A stretch of DNA of 64,000 nt from Pedobacter sp. JY14-1 (GCF_029269825.1 NZ_JARJHU010000001.1:310001-374000), one strand, 5' to 3'. Positions 49,683 through 59,651 are shown, counted from the stretch's first letter. The notes: generated by a model not told the origin, from the letters alone. Program-made: numbers and translations.

Positions 49683-49940
49683 TTATCTCCTAATGATCCT
49701 TTCCCTGTCATCTTCCTTACTGTCCCTTTCATTGCCAAGATCTGGTGAGGGCACACTGGTATCGTTGATATAATCAGTATTCGTGATGTCCTTCTGCTGA
49801 TCGTTCATATTCTCCACAGGCGGTTGCTTACTGCTGTCCTGCTTTTCAGTAGCACTGTTAAAACGGGGCATATTTAAATCCTGGGGCCTGTCGACAGGAT
49901 AATTCTCCGTTCCCGGCTTTGGTGTTTTTTTTTGTTCCAT
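49683..49940 (-). CDS. Small disordered hydrophilic protein
   Basis: An 85-residue protein rich in Asn, Asp, Pro, Gln and Lys with no membrane segment or cysteine, for example VDRPQDLNMPRFNSATEKQD and VPSPDLGNERDSKEDDRERI. Such polar proteins often accompany stress genes in Sphingobacteriaceae. I chose the ATG at 49940 (MEQKKTPKPG); the frame extends 17 residues upstream without merit. It precedes the frameshifted PA2169 gene by 21 bases on the same strand, so both may be one stress transcript. Function unknown. Confidence 0.6.
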   Translation of the reverse strand: MEQKKTPKPGTENYPVDRPQDLNMPRFNSATEKQDSSKQPPVENMNDQQKDITNTDYINDTSVPSPDLGNERDSKEDDRERIIRR

Positions 49941-50077
49941 AATTTCAAAACATCCCTTCAGGTGAAAAGTTTTAGCGGGCCCTACAGCCATAGCTTTGTC
50001 AAATACCCCAGGATGCTTGCAGTATCTTTGAAATAAGGATTACTTTTGACCATATTATTCAAATAGTCAACAGATAA

Positions 50078-50272
50078 ATGAAAACAGCATTATCTCCGAT
50101 ACTGCCCCTGCTGCTCCTTTTCGCTGCATGTAACGAGCCTAAAATGAGGCTCAGGGTACCAGACAATAATGCCGGGACCACAACTTCTCAGGAAACTGTC
50201 GTGACGGCAGATACGCTGAAGGTAAAGAGTACGGCAAAGAAAGACAAGTCGATCCTTGCCGTAAAAGACTAA
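50078..50272 (+). CDS. Small lipoprotein
   Basis: A 64-residue protein with a lipoprotein signal: MKTALSPILPLLLLFAAC, where the Cys at 18 is the modified residue. The mature part is about 46 residues, polar and Thr/Lys-rich, with a C-terminal TAKKDKSILAVKD. A promoter-like TATCTTTG lies at 50023-50030 with TTTG 24 bases before it, giving a leader of about 40 bases. Its stop overlaps the stop of the convergent yceH gene. No family recognised. Confidence 0.7.
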   Translation: MKTALSPILPLLLLFAACNEPKMRLRVPDNNAGTTTSQETVVTADTLKVKSTAKKDKSILAVKD

Positions 50273-50922
50273 CCCATCAGCTCTTTAAGTAGTTTTCCGA
50301 ACTCTTCTTTCAGCTTTGCCAGTTCTTCTTCGACAACGGCTAACCGCTGTTCGACGTCACTTGCGGGCCTGGTGTAGCCCTCATCCTCCTGGTCTTCCTG
50401 CGAAAGGTCAGGCATGCCTGAAAGCAAGTGTGCATACCTGGCTTCCTTCTGACCGGCCCGCCTGGGAAGCTGTACGACATAAGGAAATTCAGGGGCCGCC
50501 AGTTTTTCAAGTACATCCTGTACTTCTTCCAGTGAATCAAACTCATAGAGCCTGCCCGAATTGGTGTTCAGTTCTCCGGGAGTCTGTGCGCCCCTGAGCA
50601 TAAGCAGACAGATCACGGCCACTTCTGCGGGCAGTACCGGATAGACAATGGCAAAGTTATGCTTGTATTTTATGGCCCGGCTGGAGCCACCGGTAGCGGT
50701 AGAGACCAGGCCCTTGCGCTTAAGGGTGTCCAGGGTGAGGGTAACCGTCTGGTCATCGTACTGGACTACCGGCTTTCTTGATGTCTTCTGATTACAGGCC
50801 ACCGTTATGGCATTGATGGTCATCGGGTAGTATTCCGGCGTGGTCCTGGCCTTCTCCATCAGCACGCCCAATACCCGGGTTTCCTCGGCGGTCAGTGACG
50901 GTAATGCTTTTTGTTCTTCCAT
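50269..50922 (-). CDS. YceH/DUF480 family winged-helix protein
   Basis: A 217-residue cytosolic protein with two winged-helix-like repeats. The family start LPSLTAEETRVLGVLMEKARTT is exact, followed by PEYYPMTINAITVACNQKTS, RKPVV and LLMLRGAQTPGELNTNSGRL, and it ends in a coiled coil (VEQRLAVVEEELAKLKEEF). I chose the ATG at 50922 over the 87-base upstream extension, which overlaps the aldo/keto reductase gene. Family members are conserved but of unknown role. The 12-base gap after the reductase gene suggests co-transcription. Confidence 0.88.
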   Translation of the reverse strand: MEEQKALPSLTAEETRVLGVLMEKARTTPEYYPMTINAITVACNQKTSRKPVVQYDDQTVTLTLDTLKRKGLVSTATGGSSRAIKYKHNFAIVYPVLPAEVAVICLLMLRGAQTPGELNTNSGRLYEFDSLEEVQDVLEKLAAPEFPYVVQLPRRAGQKEARYAHLLSGMPDLSQEDQEDEGYTRPASDVEQRLAVVEEELAKLKEEFGKLLKELMG

Positions 50923-50933
50923 TTTTGTGATGG

Positions 50934-51935
50934 CTATATCGCTCCTGAATTCAGTATCTGTTCTATTTGTTCCAGCTCTTCTGTACTGAAACTTGTATTG
51001 TCCAGGCATTTCAGCGAGTCGGCCAGTTGTTCAGGCCTGCTGGCACCTACAAGCACTGAGGTGATCCGGCGGTCACGCAATATCCAGGACAAAGCCATTT
51101 GCGCCAGTTTCTGGCCGCGGCTTTCCGCAAGTGCATTTAAGCGGTTGATCTGGGCGATCCGCTCAGGAGTGACCTGATCTGCCTGCAGGAAACCATGAGA
51201 CTTGGCTGCCCTGGAGTCTGCCGGTATGCCTTTGAGGTATTTATCTGTCAGCAGACCCTGGGCCAGCGGCGAGAATGGAATACAGCCTACCCCTTCCTGA
51301 TCAAGCAGGTCGAGCAAGCCGTTTTCTACCCAGCGCTCATACATCGAGTATTTGGGCTGATGGATCAGGCAGGGTGTTCCCAGTTCTTTCAGGATACTGA
51401 TGGCCCTGGCTGCTTCCTCGGGCTGATAATTGGATATCCCTGCATAAAGCGCCTTTCCCTGTCGAACGATCAGGTCAAGCGCAGCCATGGTTTCCTCCAG
51501 TGGCGTATGCGGATCTGGCCGGTGATGGTAAAAGATGTCCACATAATCGAGTTCCATACGCTTAAGGCTCTGGTCCAGGCTGGAAACCAGGTACTTCTTT
51601 GAACCCCAGTCGCCGTACGGACCTTCCCACATGGTATAACCCGCTTTTGATGAAATGATCATTTCATCCCGGTAGCCACGGAAATCACGTTTCAGCAATT
51701 TACCGAAGTTTTCCTCAGCCGATCCCGGTGGCGGGCCGTAATTATTTGCAAGATCAAAATGGGTGATGCCGCTGTCAAACGCAAGTTTCAGAATGTTGGC
51801 GCTGTTTTCCAACTGGTCTACATGGCCAAAGTTGTGCCACAGGCCAAGTGAAACAGCCGGCAGCTTGATGCCACTATTTCCGCAGCGACGGTATTCCATA
51901 TGCTGGTACCGCGAAGTTGAAGGTATATAAGACAT
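50934..51935 (-). CDS. Aldo/keto reductase (YghZ-type, L-glyceraldehyde 3-phosphate reductase-like)
   Basis: A 333-residue NADPH-dependent reductase. The tetrad residues are visible: Asp and Tyr in THFDLANNYGPPPGSAEENF, Lys in IISSKAGY and His in YVDIFYHHRPDP. The coenzyme site is VLVGASRPEQL near the C-terminus. The sequence pattern (GSAEENFGKLL, YTMWEGPYGDWGSKKYL) is close to E. coli YghZ, which detoxifies methylglyoxal and reduces L-glyceraldehyde 3-phosphate. It is 13 bases downstream of the VUT transporter gene and 11 before yceH. Confidence 0.88.
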   Translation of the reverse strand: MSYIPSTSRYQHMEYRRCGNSGIKLPAVSLGLWHNFGHVDQLENSANILKLAFDSGITHFDLANNYGPPPGSAEENFGKLLKRDFRGYRDEMIISSKAGYTMWEGPYGDWGSKKYLVSSLDQSLKRMELDYVDIFYHHRPDPHTPLEETMAALDLIVRQGKALYAGISNYQPEEAARAISILKELGTPCLIHQPKYSMYERWVENGLLDLLDQEGVGCIPFSPLAQGLLTDKYLKGIPADSRAAKSHGFLQADQVTPERIAQINRLNALAESRGQKLAQMALSWILRDRRITSVLVGASRPEQLADSLKCLDNTSFSTEELEQIEQILNSGAI

Positions 51936-51948
51936 ATAAAGTATTAGG

Positions 51949-52719
51949 TTATTTAATGCTGGCCATCTGTATCATGCGCTGTGCCAGGTCTTTGCCAAGA
52001 TAGCTGTCGATAATGCCATGTACCAGGTAAAGGATCGGTGTCATGAGGATGGCCACAATGAATTTGTAAGTATAATTGACCAGGCCGATGGCTGCGACCA
52101 TCTGCCAGCTCCAGTGATATTGCGGATTAAGGTAAAAAGCAATGAAAATGACCACAAAGCTGTCGATGCACTGAGAAACGAGTGTGGAACCGGTGGCGCG
52201 GAGCCAGAGCGCTCGTTCACCGGTGATCTTCTTGATGCGGTGAAAGATAAGCACATCGGCGACCTGACCGGTAATGAAGGCAACAATGGAACCTACAATA
52301 ATCCACATACCCTGTCCGAAGACACCTGCAAATGCATTGTTCATATTGATGGGCGCCCCGTTGATTTCCTGGTTGATCCAGAAATCTGACGGCGTAAGCT
52401 GCATGGCACCACCCACGACAAGAAAGGCATATGAGATCAGCACAGCGGTGAGCAAAGACAGGTAACGTACTTGTCTGACCCCGAAATATTCATTAATGAT
52501 ATCTGTCATAATGAAGATAATAGGCCAGGTGAGCACACCTGCGGACATGTTAAAGGAAAGGTTGGGCACGCCCAGTAAACTGATATCAAACTTCCTGATA
52601 CCCAGTGTACCTTCTACAGTGAATATCTTAACGCCGATGAATTCGGACAAGATGGCATTGGCAACAAAAAAACTACCCAGCACAAGCAGCAGCCTGCTTT
52701 CTTTCGTTTTAAAAGTCAT
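51949..52719 (-). CDS. Queuosine precursor transporter (VUT/YhhQ family)
   Basis: A 256-residue inner-membrane protein with six or seven helices. It shows the family's segments: NAILSEFIGVKIF, FIMTDIINEYFGVRQVRYLS, VLISYAFLVVGGAMQL, FITGQVADVLIFHRIKKITG and LRATGSTLVSQCIDSFVVIF. E. coli YhhQ imports queuosine precursors such as preQ0/preQ1. The window also encodes queE near 59.7 kb, so the organism both makes and may salvage the precursor. No preQ1 riboswitch is visible upstream. It is divergent from the aminotransferase gene. Confidence 0.9.
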   Translation of the reverse strand: MTFKTKESRLLLVLGSFFVANAILSEFIGVKIFTVEGTLGIRKFDISLLGVPNLSFNMSAGVLTWPIIFIMTDIINEYFGVRQVRYLSLLTAVLISYAFLVVGGAMQLTPSDFWINQEINGAPINMNNAFAGVFGQGMWIIVGSIVAFITGQVADVLIFHRIKKITGERALWLRATGSTLVSQCIDSFVVIFIAFYLNPQYHWSWQMVAAIGLVNYTYKFIVAILMTPILYLVHGIIDSYLGKDLAQRMIQMASIK

Positions 52720-52784
52720 AGCAGCTGAAATTATTAAAATATTCTGATATAACCGGATAATTATTATTTCTATTTTCGTCGTTA

Positions 52785-53930
52785 ATGATCACTATGCTAT
52801 CCAAATTACCCGGAGTTGCCACCACTATTTTCACCGTAATGTCCAGACTGGCCGAAGACCATCAGGCCATCAACCTGTCTCAGGGCTTCCCCGATTATGA
52901 CTGCGACCCTTTGCTGGTTGAGGCCGTTTCGGATGCTATGCGCAGCGGGGCCAATCAGTACGCACCGATGACCGGTTTACCGGTGCTAAGGGAGCTCATT
53001 GCAGAGAAGACAAAACGTCTGTACGGCGCGCACTACCACCCGGAAAAGGAAGTTACCATTACCGCGGGAGGTACCCAGGCCATATTTACTGCGCTCAGTT
53101 CCTGTATCGGCCCCGGTGACGAGGTAATCATTTTTGAACCAGCCTATGACAGCTACGCACCTGCGGTCAGGTTACTGGGCGGACTGGTAAAACCCTATGA
53201 GCTGACACCCCCCGATTATCAGATCGACTGGGATATGGTCAAGAAGCTGTTTTCGGTCAACACCAAGATGATCATCCTCAACAGTCCGCAAAATCCGACC
53301 GGATGTATCTTGTCGAAAGAAGATGCCGCGCAACTGATACGGCTGACCATGGGCACAGATATACTTATTCTAAGTGACGAAGTCTATGAGCACCTGATCT
53401 ATGACGGGCAGCAGCACCACAGCATGGCGCTGTACCCCGAACTTCGTGAAAGAAGCTTCATTGTGGCCTCCTTCGGTAAACTGCTGCACACTACCGGCTG
53501 GAAGCTCGGTTACTGCCTGGCACCTGAGCAACTGATGAGGGAATTCCGGAAGGTACATCAGTTCAATGTATTCAGTGTGAATACGCCCATGCAGGCCGGA
53601 ATCGCAGCATATCTTAAAGACCCTTCCGTATACGCGGGACTTTCCGGATTTTTCCAGCAAAAGAGAGATTTGTTCAGGGCTATGCTTGCGGAAACCAGGT
53701 TTAAATTGCTACCTTGCCAGGGGTCTTACTTCCAGTGTGTAAGTTATGGCCACCTGAATGAACTGAAAGACAAGGAAATGGCTACCATACTGGTGAAGGA
53801 ACACGGAGTGGCCAGCATACCGGTTTCGGCCTTTTATACGAAGGGTACAGACCATCAGGTATTGCGTTTTTGTTTTGCTAAAAAGCAAGAAACACTGGAA
53901 AAGGCCGTTGAAAGATTAATGAAATTTTAA
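52785..53930 (+). CDS. Class I/II aminotransferase, methionine/glutamine transaminase type (YbdL-like)
   Basis: A 381-residue PLP enzyme of fold type I. It has INLSQGFPDYDCDPLLVEAV at the N-terminus, GGTQAIFTALSSC (phosphate/PLP ring region), NSPQNPTGCILSKED, LILSDEVYEHLIYDG and the Schiff-base Lys in VASFGKLLHTTGWKLGYC. YbdL-type enzymes transaminate methionine, His, Phe and keto-methylthiobutyrate with glutamine as favoured donor. The next gene, 21 bases on, encodes an omega-amidase, which removes the product of glutamine transamination. The start may be either ATG (52785 or 52794). Confidence 0.88.
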   Translation: MITMLSKLPGVATTIFTVMSRLAEDHQAINLSQGFPDYDCDPLLVEAVSDAMRSGANQYAPMTGLPVLRELIAEKTKRLYGAHYHPEKEVTITAGGTQAIFTALSSCIGPGDEVIIFEPAYDSYAPAVRLLGGLVKPYELTPPDYQIDWDMVKKLFSVNTKMIILNSPQNPTGCILSKEDAAQLIRLTMGTDILILSDEVYEHLIYDGQQHHSMALYPELRERSFIVASFGKLLHTTGWKLGYCLAPEQLMREFRKVHQFNVFSVNTPMQAGIAAYLKDPSVYAGLSGFFQQKRDLFRAMLAETRFKLLPCQGSYFQCVSYGHLNELKDKEMATILVKEHGVASIPVSAFYTKGTDHQVLRFCFAKKQETLEKAVERLMKF

Positions 53931-53951
53931 TTATCCTTTTAATCTGATTGT

Positions 53952-54755
53952 ATGGAACAGCCGAACTACCTGAACATCAGCAACCTCAAGATCACTATAT
54001 TTCAGGCTTACCTGTTCTGGGAAAATACAGACAAGAATTTACAGAACCTGGGCCTGAGGTTGTCTATGGGCATCAAGGAAAAGACCGATCTGATCATACT
54101 GCCCGAAATGTTCAATACCGGGTTCAGCATGAATGCAGAAGGGCTCGCTGAAGAGATGAATGGAAAGACCATGCAGTGGATGCAGGATACGGCACGCAAA
54201 TACGATTGTGTAGTTACAGGAAGTCTAATCATCCGTGAAGATGGCCATTTCTATAACAGGATGATCTGGATGCTTCCTGATGGCACTTACAGTACTTACG
54301 ACAAACGCCACCTCTTTGGCCTTGGCGGTGAAGACAAAGTTTATACTGCAGGGAAAGATAAAGTCACCGTAGACCTCAGGGGCTGGAAGATCAGGCTGGG
54401 TATCTGCTATGACCTTCGTTTCCCGGTATGGCTGCGAAACCAGGATAATGAATACGATCTGCTGCTGCTCATCGCCAGCTGGCCGGATAAACGCTCGGCG
54501 CACTGGAATGCACTGATCCCGGCAAGAGCAATTGAGAACCAGAGCTACGTCATCGGGGCCAATCGCGTCGGGCATGATGGCAAGGAAGTGTACCACAGCG
54601 GACATTCCCAATGCATTGACCCAATGGGAAAAACAATATATTATAAACCTGAAGACGAAGACCTTTATACCTTCAGCATCAATTATGAAGAACTGGTAAG
54701 GACCAGACGGAGCTTTCCCTTCCTGAAGGATGCCGACCAATTTGAACTCAAATGA
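53952..54755 (+). CDS. Omega-amidase, nitrilase superfamily (YafV/Nit2-like)
   Basis: A 267-residue nitrilase-fold amidase. The Glu-Lys-Cys triad is visible: ILPEMFNTGF (Glu), YDKRHLFGLG (Lys) and RLGICYDLRFPVWL (Cys). Substrates of the YafV/Nit2 group are alpha-ketoglutaramate and alpha-ketosuccinamate, the products of glutamine and asparagine transaminases. The preceding gene is such a transaminase, so the pair should form the methionine-salvage end reaction and drive it forward. The ATG of the next gene overlaps its stop. Confidence 0.9.
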   Translation: MEQPNYLNISNLKITIFQAYLFWENTDKNLQNLGLRLSMGIKEKTDLIILPEMFNTGFSMNAEGLAEEMNGKTMQWMQDTARKYDCVVTGSLIIREDGHFYNRMIWMLPDGTYSTYDKRHLFGLGGEDKVYTAGKDKVTVDLRGWKIRLGICYDLRFPVWLRNQDNEYDLLLLIASWPDKRSAHWNALIPARAIENQSYVIGANRVGHDGKEVYHSGHSQCIDPMGKTIYYKPEDEDLYTFSINYEELVRTRRSFPFLKDADQFELK

Positions 54756-55774
54756 TCAACCGTAGAAAATTCATTAAAACCGGGACTGCCTCTGCCGCTC
54801 TTCTGGCCGTAGGCGGCAGCAGCGTATCGGGCACCGTATTGTCCCGAGCAGGGTCTCCTATCGTCATTTCTACCTGGGATTTCGGCATTCCGGCCAACCA
54901 GGAAGCCTGGAAAGTACTTTCGGCGGGCGGACGTGCACTGGATGCCGTTGAAAAAGGTGTACGTATACCCGAGGGCAATCCCCTCATACAGACCGTGGGT
55001 TATGGCGGTCTCCCGGACCGGGACGGCCACGTGACCCTGGATGCCTGTATCATGGACGAATCAGGCAATTGTGGTTCCGTAGCGGGAATAGAATACATTA
55101 AGCACCCGATCTCTGTAGCCAGACTGGTCATGGAGAGAACGCCGCATGTCATGCTGGTCGGCGAAGGTGCGCTGCAATTTGCCCTGGAGAACGGGTTTCA
55201 AAAGGAAAATCTGCTGACGCAGGAAAGTGAAAAAGCCTGGAAGGAATGGCTGAAAACTGCGAAGTACGAACCAGTGATGAACATTGAGAACAGGCTATAC
55301 GATAAGGCTGCGCCAAGACAGCTGCCGGGAAACCAGTATAACCACGATACGATCGGTATGCTCGCCCTGGATGCCAGTGGAAATCTTTCCGGTGCCTGCA
55401 CCACAAGCGGTATGGCCTATAAGCTTCACGGCCGCGTAGGCGACAGCCCGATCATTGGTGCGGGGCTCTATGTAGATAACGAAGTTGGCGGGGCTACTTC
55501 CACTGGTGTGGGTGAAGAAGTCATCCGCAATGTCGGCAGCTTCCTGGTCGTCGAGCTGATGCGCCAGGGCTATAGCCCAGAGGCGGCGTGTAAGGAAGCA
55601 GTAATGCGCATCATCAGGAAGAAACCCGAAACCGCAAAAAAGATACAGGTAGGCTTTCTGGCCTTGAACAAAAAGGGCGAATACGGAGCTTATGCGATAC
55701 AGAAGGGATTTAGCTATGCAGTCTGCAATGCCAGACGGAGCGACCTGCTGATTGACGGAAAAAGCCATTATTAG
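54752..55774 (+). CDS. Glycosylasparaginase-type N-terminal-nucleophile hydrolase, exported
   Basis: A 340-residue Ntn amidohydrolase. It starts MINRRKFIKTGTASAALLAV, a twin-arginine-like signal (RRKFIK), so it is folded before export. The self-cleaving site is the Thr in QYNHDTIGMLALDASG (near residue 197), giving alpha and beta chains. GRVGDSPIIGAGLYVDNEVG is the substrate-binding region. It cleaves the GlcNAc-Asn bond of N-linked glycopeptides or beta-aspartyl peptides. It overlaps the omega-amidase gene by four bases and is followed by cutC after 18 bases. Confidence 0.88.
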   Translation: MINRRKFIKTGTASAALLAVGGSSVSGTVLSRAGSPIVISTWDFGIPANQEAWKVLSAGGRALDAVEKGVRIPEGNPLIQTVGYGGLPDRDGHVTLDACIMDESGNCGSVAGIEYIKHPISVARLVMERTPHVMLVGEGALQFALENGFQKENLLTQESEKAWKEWLKTAKYEPVMNIENRLYDKAAPRQLPGNQYNHDTIGMLALDASGNLSGACTTSGMAYKLHGRVGDSPIIGAGLYVDNEVGGATSTGVGEEVIRNVGSFLVVELMRQGYSPEAACKEAVMRIIRKKPETAKKIQVGFLALNKKGEYGAYAIQKGFSYAVCNARRSDLLIDGKSHY

Positions 55775-55792
55775 AACTGAAACGAGAGAGAT

Positions 55793-56533
55793 ATGATCAC
55801 GATGGAAGTTTGTGCAAATTCGCTGCGTTCTGCCTTTGCGGCGCAGGAAGGTGGTGCGGTACGTGTAGAATTATGCGACAACCTGCCGGAAGGCGGCACC
55901 ACACCCAGTTATGCACAGATCAAGATGGCCGTAAAATCGCTCCGCATCCAGGTCTATCCGATCATCAGGCCCAGAGGTGGTGATTTCCTTTACAATGAGC
56001 TTGAGTTTGAACTCATGAAGGAAGATGTGCGTGTATGCAGGGAGCTTGGCTGCCAGGGCATCGTGATCGGCATCCTGAAAGCAGACGGATCTGTAGACAG
56101 TGAGCGTTGTGCAGAACTCATTGGTCTTGCCGGAAATATGGGTGTGACCTTTCACAGGGCATTCGACATGAGCAGCGATCTGAACAAAGCCCTTGAGGAC
56201 ATCATCGACCTGGGCTGCGAAAGAATACTCAGCTCAGGCGGCGAAGCTTCCGCATGGAAAGGTTCGGCAGTACTCTACGACCTGGTAAAACAGGCAGCAG
56301 GCCGTATCAGCATTATGCCGGGAGCGGGTATTTCGACCGGCAATATCAAGGAGATCATCAGCCATACCGGTTCTACCGAATTTCATGCCTCAGCACGAAG
56401 TGCAGTTCAAAGCGCCATGAAGTTCAGAAATCCCAGGCTCAGCATGGGCAGCCTTGCAGACGAGTTCAGCTATGACCTGACGGACCCGCGGATCGTCCGC
56501 GAGCTCATCACTCTTGCGAACGACACCAAATAA
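55793..56533 (+). CDS. cutC: CutC family protein
   Basis: A 246-residue TIM-barrel protein. MEVCANSLRSAFAAQEGGAVRVELC, VYPIIRPRGGDFLYNELEFE, GIVIGILKADGSVD, VTFHRAFDMSSD, ERILSSGGEASAWKG and IMPGAGIS are the family's conserved strand ends. CutC is annotated in copper homeostasis, but its biochemical role is uncertain. It is the fourth gene of a plus-strand run and lies 42 bases before lepA. Start assigned at 55793; an internal ATG three codons on (MEVCAN) is equally possible. Confidence 0.88.
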   Translation: MITMEVCANSLRSAFAAQEGGAVRVELCDNLPEGGTTPSYAQIKMAVKSLRIQVYPIIRPRGGDFLYNELEFELMKEDVRVCRELGCQGIVIGILKADGSVDSERCAELIGLAGNMGVTFHRAFDMSSDLNKALEDIIDLGCERILSSGGEASAWKGSAVLYDLVKQAAGRISIMPGAGISTGNIKEIISHTGSTEFHASARSAVQSAMKFRNPRLSMGSLADEFSYDLTDPRIVRELITLANDTK

Positions 56534-56575
56534 TTCCCGAAAATAATCCGCTCAAAGTCTTATCTTTGGCCGAAA

Positions 56576-58363
56576 ATGAAGAATATACGTAATTTCTGCA
56601 TAATTGCACATATTGACCACGGTAAGAGTACCCTTGCAGACCGTCTGCTGGAGTACACCAAGACCATTTCCCAGCGGGAGGCGCAGGCCCAGCTGCTGGA
56701 CAATATGGACCTGGAACGCGAACGGGGCATTACCATAAAAAGCCACGCCATTCAGATGAACTATACATTGAACGGCGAGCAATATGTACTTAACCTCATC
56801 GATACGCCGGGACACGTCGACTTTTCCTATGAAGTCTCCCGTTCTATTGCGGCCTGCGAAGGCGCATTACTGATCGTGGATGCCTCACAGGGTATACAAG
56901 CCCAGACCATCTCTAATCTTTACCTGGCCCTGGAACACGATCTGGAGATCATTCCGATCCTGAACAAAATGGACCTCCCCGGTGCCATGCCGGAGGAAGT
57001 TAAAGACCAGATCATTGACCTGATCGGCTGCAAACGGGAAGAGATCATTCCTGCTTCGGGCAAGACCGGAATGGGTGTACCGGAGATTCTACAGGCGATT
57101 ACAGAACGCATCCCTGCTCCTGCAGGAAACCCTGAAGCTCCGCTGCAGGCGCTGATCTTCGACTCTGTGTTCAACTCTTTCAGGGGCATTATCGCTTATT
57201 ATAAAGTGACCAATGGCGAAATACGTAAGGGCGATAAAGTGAAGTTCATCAATACCGGCAAGGAATACCTTGCTGACGAAGTAGGTGTGCTGAAGCTGGA
57301 CATGCTCCCTAAGGATGTCGTCAGGACCGGTGACGTGGGTTATATCATTTCAGGTATTAAAGAAGCTAGAGAAGTAAAAGTAGGCGATACCATTACCAAT
57401 GTGGCCCGTCCTTCTCTTGAAGCCATACAGGGTTTTGAAGAGGTAAAACCCATGGTATTTGCCGGTATCTACCCGGTAGATACCGAAGATTACGAGGAGT
57501 TGCGCGAAAGCATGCACAAGTTGCAACTGAACGATGCCTCTATCGTATTTGAGCCCGAGAGTTCTGCAGCGCTTGGCTTCGGCTTCCGTTGCGGCTTCCT
57601 GGGCATGCTGCACATGGAGATCATCCAGGAACGTCTGGAGCGCGAGTTTGACATGACGGTAATTACCACCGTTCCGAACGTGTCTTACAAGGCCTATAGT
57701 ACAAAGGGCGACGAAATCATTGTGAACAACCCTTCGGACATGCCCGATCCAAGCAAGATGGAATATGTAGAGGAGCCTTACATCAAGGCAAACATCATTA
57801 CCAAAGCCGAGTTTACAGGCCCGGTAATGAGTCTTTGCATCCAGAAGCGCGGTGTGATCGTCAACCAGTCTTACCTTACTTCCGACCGGGTAGAACTAGT
57901 CTTCGAAATGCCCATGGGCGAGATCGTATTCGATTTCTATGACAAGCTGAAAACCATTTCAAAAGGCTATGCCTCTTTTGACTACCATCCTATCGGTTAC
58001 CGCAGGTCTGATCTGGTAAAACTGGACATCAGGTTAAATGACGAGCCTGTAGACGCATTAAGTTCGCTGATCCACCGCAGCAATGCTTATGATTTCGGCA
58101 AAAAGATCTGTGAAAAGCTGAAGGAACTGCTGCCCCGTCAGCAATTTGAGATCAAGATACAGGCTTCCATCGGGGCTAAAGTAATTGCCAGGGAAACCAT
58201 CAGCGCCCTGCGCAAGGACGTAACCGCAAAATGTTACGGTGGCGATATCTCCCGTAAGCGTAAACTCCTTGAAAAACAGAAAAAAGGTAAAAAACGTATG
58301 CGCCAGGTGGGTAACGTAGAGATCCCGCAAACTGCATTTATGGCCGTATTGAAGTTAGATTAA
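56576..58363 (+). CDS. lepA: Elongation factor 4 (LepA) GTPase
   Basis: A 595-residue translational GTPase of standard length. G1 is [16 protein letters not shown]2 [13 protein letters not shown]3 DTPGHVDF and G4 NKMDLPGA. Domains II, III and V follow, and the LepA-specific C-terminal domain carries KSHAIQ-independent motifs such as [20 protein letters not shown] and the basic tail [17 protein letters not shown]. LepA back-translocates or aids ribosome biogenesis under stress. A TATCTTTG element ends only seven bases before the ATG, so the mRNA leader is very short. folD follows after 13 bases. Confidence 0.96.
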   Translation: MKNIRNFCIIAHIDHGKSTLADRLLEYTKTISQREAQAQLLDNMDLERERGITIKSHAIQMNYTLNGEQYVLNLIDTPGHVDFSYEVSRSIAACEGALLIVDASQGIQAQTISNLYLALEHDLEIIPILNKMDLPGAMPEEVKDQIIDLIGCKREEIIPASGKTGMGVPEILQAITERIPAPAGNPEAPLQALIFDSVFNSFRGIIAYYKVTNGEIRKGDKVKFINTGKEYLADEVGVLKLDMLPKDVVRTGDVGYIISGIKEAREVKVGDTITNVARPSLEAIQGFEEVKPMVFAGIYPVDTEDYEELRESMHKLQLNDASIVFEPESSAALGFGFRCGFLGMLHMEIIQERLEREFDMTVITTVPNVSYKAYSTKGDEIIVNNPSDMPDPSKMEYVEEPYIKANIITKAEFTGPVMSLCIQKRGVIVNQSYLTSDRVELVFEMPMGEIVFDFYDKLKTISKGYASFDYHPIGYRRSDLVKLDIRLNDEPVDALSSLIHRSNAYDFGKKICEKLKELLPRQQFEIKIQASIGAKVIARETISALRKDVTAKCYGGDISRKRKLLEKQKKGKKRMRQVGNVEIPQTAFMAVLKLD

Positions 58364-58376
58364 CCAAATTATTATC

Positions 58377-59258
58377 ATGCAATTGTTAGACGGAAAATTC
58401 GTATCAGAGAAGATAAAACAGGATATTGCTGCTGAAGCGGCTGAATTTCTTACGTCATCCGGCAGAAAACCCCATTTAGTGGCTATCCTGGTGGGTAACG
58501 ACGGCGGAAGTGAAACCTATGTGGCCAGCAAGATGAAAAACTGTGAAAAGGTAGGCTTTCAGTCCTCTCTGATCAGGTACGATAATTCCGTGACCGAGGC
58601 TGAACTGCTGGCCAAGGTAGAGGAGATCAATAATGATACAGGTGTAGACGGCCTGATCGTACAATTACCGCTTCCCAAGCACATCGATCCGGAGAAGGTC
58701 ACCGAAAAAATAGACTACCGCAAAGATGTGGACGGCTTTCATCCCGTCAACCTCGGCCGTATGATGCGCAACCTGCCCTGCTTTATCCCTGCCACCCCTT
58801 ATGGTATTATGCTGATGCTTCAGGCTTACGGCATAGATACCGCAGGAAAGCACTGCGTAGTTGTAGGCCGCAGCAATATTGTGGGCAGTCCGATGAGCAT
58901 ACTGATGGGCCGCAATGCCAATCCCGGCAACTGCACAGTAACGCTGACCCACAGCAAAACCATAAACCTGAAGGAAATGTGCCTGCAGGCAGATATCCTC
59001 ATTGCGGCTATCGGACGTAAAAACTACATCACCGCAGATATGGTAAAACCGGGGGCTATTGTCATTGATGTAGGCATGAACAGGGAAACTTCAGCGACGA
59101 CTAAATCAGGCTATAAACTTTATGGGGACGTAGACTTTGAACATGTAGCACCAATAGCTTCCTGGATCACTCCTGTTCCCGGCGGGGTTGGCCTGATGAC
59201 CATTGTAGGCCTGCTCAAAAATACTTTAGCTTCGGCAAAGGGCGAAATTTACGCTTAG
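58377..59258 (+). CDS. folD: Bifunctional methylenetetrahydrofolate dehydrogenase/cyclohydrolase
   Basis: A 293-residue enzyme that interconverts 5,10-methylene- and 10-formyl-tetrahydrofolate with NADP. Motifs are the catalytic Lys region [15 protein letters not shown] (Lys near 56), [45 protein letters not shown] (Rossmann) and the C-terminal [19 protein letters not shown]. All expected parts are intact. It follows lepA by 13 bases and ends the plus-strand run. It is convergent with the Rieske gene, 21 bases away. Confidence 0.96.
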   Translation: MQLLDGKFVSEKIKQDIAAEAAEFLTSSGRKPHLVAILVGNDGGSETYVASKMKNCEKVGFQSSLIRYDNSVTEAELLAKVEEINNDTGVDGLIVQLPLPKHIDPEKVTEKIDYRKDVDGFHPVNLGRMMRNLPCFIPATPYGIMLMLQAYGIDTAGKHCVVVGRSNIVGSPMSILMGRNANPGNCTVTLTHSKTINLKEMCLQADILIAAIGRKNYITADMVKPGAIVIDVGMNRETSATTKSGYKLYGDVDFEHVAPIASWITPVPGGVGLMTIVGLLKNTLASAKGEIYA

Positions 59259-59279
59259 CCATATTCAGCAATTTTCCGG

Positions 59280-59609
59280 TTATCCGAACAGACGCTTCAG
59301 AAAACCTTCCCTGAGACCTATGTAAACCCCGTCAGTCCGCTGTTCTACGGGATAGATATGGACATAGTCGCCCTGTCCTGATGCGCCCCGGCCGGTTTGC
59401 AGGTTATATTCCCAGCGATGTACAGGACAGATCAAATGACCATTTTTACACCAGCCTCCGCTTAAGGTGCCCCCGGCATGCGGGCAGGTATTCTGTGTAG
59501 CGAACAGCTGCTCCTGGTGCCTGATCAGGCAAATCTTCCTGCCGCCTGCGCTTACCTGCATGACAAACTCCCCGTCCGGAAGCGGCTTATCTATTTTGTG
59601 CCATTTCAT
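59280..59609 (-). CDS. Rieske [2Fe-2S] domain protein
   Basis: A 109-residue single-domain Rieske protein. The cluster ligands are in TCPHAGGTLSGGWC (Cys and His) and LICPVHRWEYNL (Cys and His), spaced as in Rieske ferredoxins and nitrite reductase small subunits. The C-terminus ends FLKRLFG. It presumably carries electrons to a partner that is not adjacent. It is convergent with folD and divergent from queE, sharing a short upstream region with the latter. Confidence 0.9.
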   Translation of the reverse strand: MKWHKIDKPLPDGEFVMQVSAGGRKICLIRHQEQLFATQNTCPHAGGTLSGGWCKNGHLICPVHRWEYNLQTGRGASGQGDYVHIYPVEQRTDGVYIGLREGFLKRLFG

Positions 59610-59651
59610 TGATCTTCATCGGCTGGTCATTAAAAACACCCAAGATAGGGA

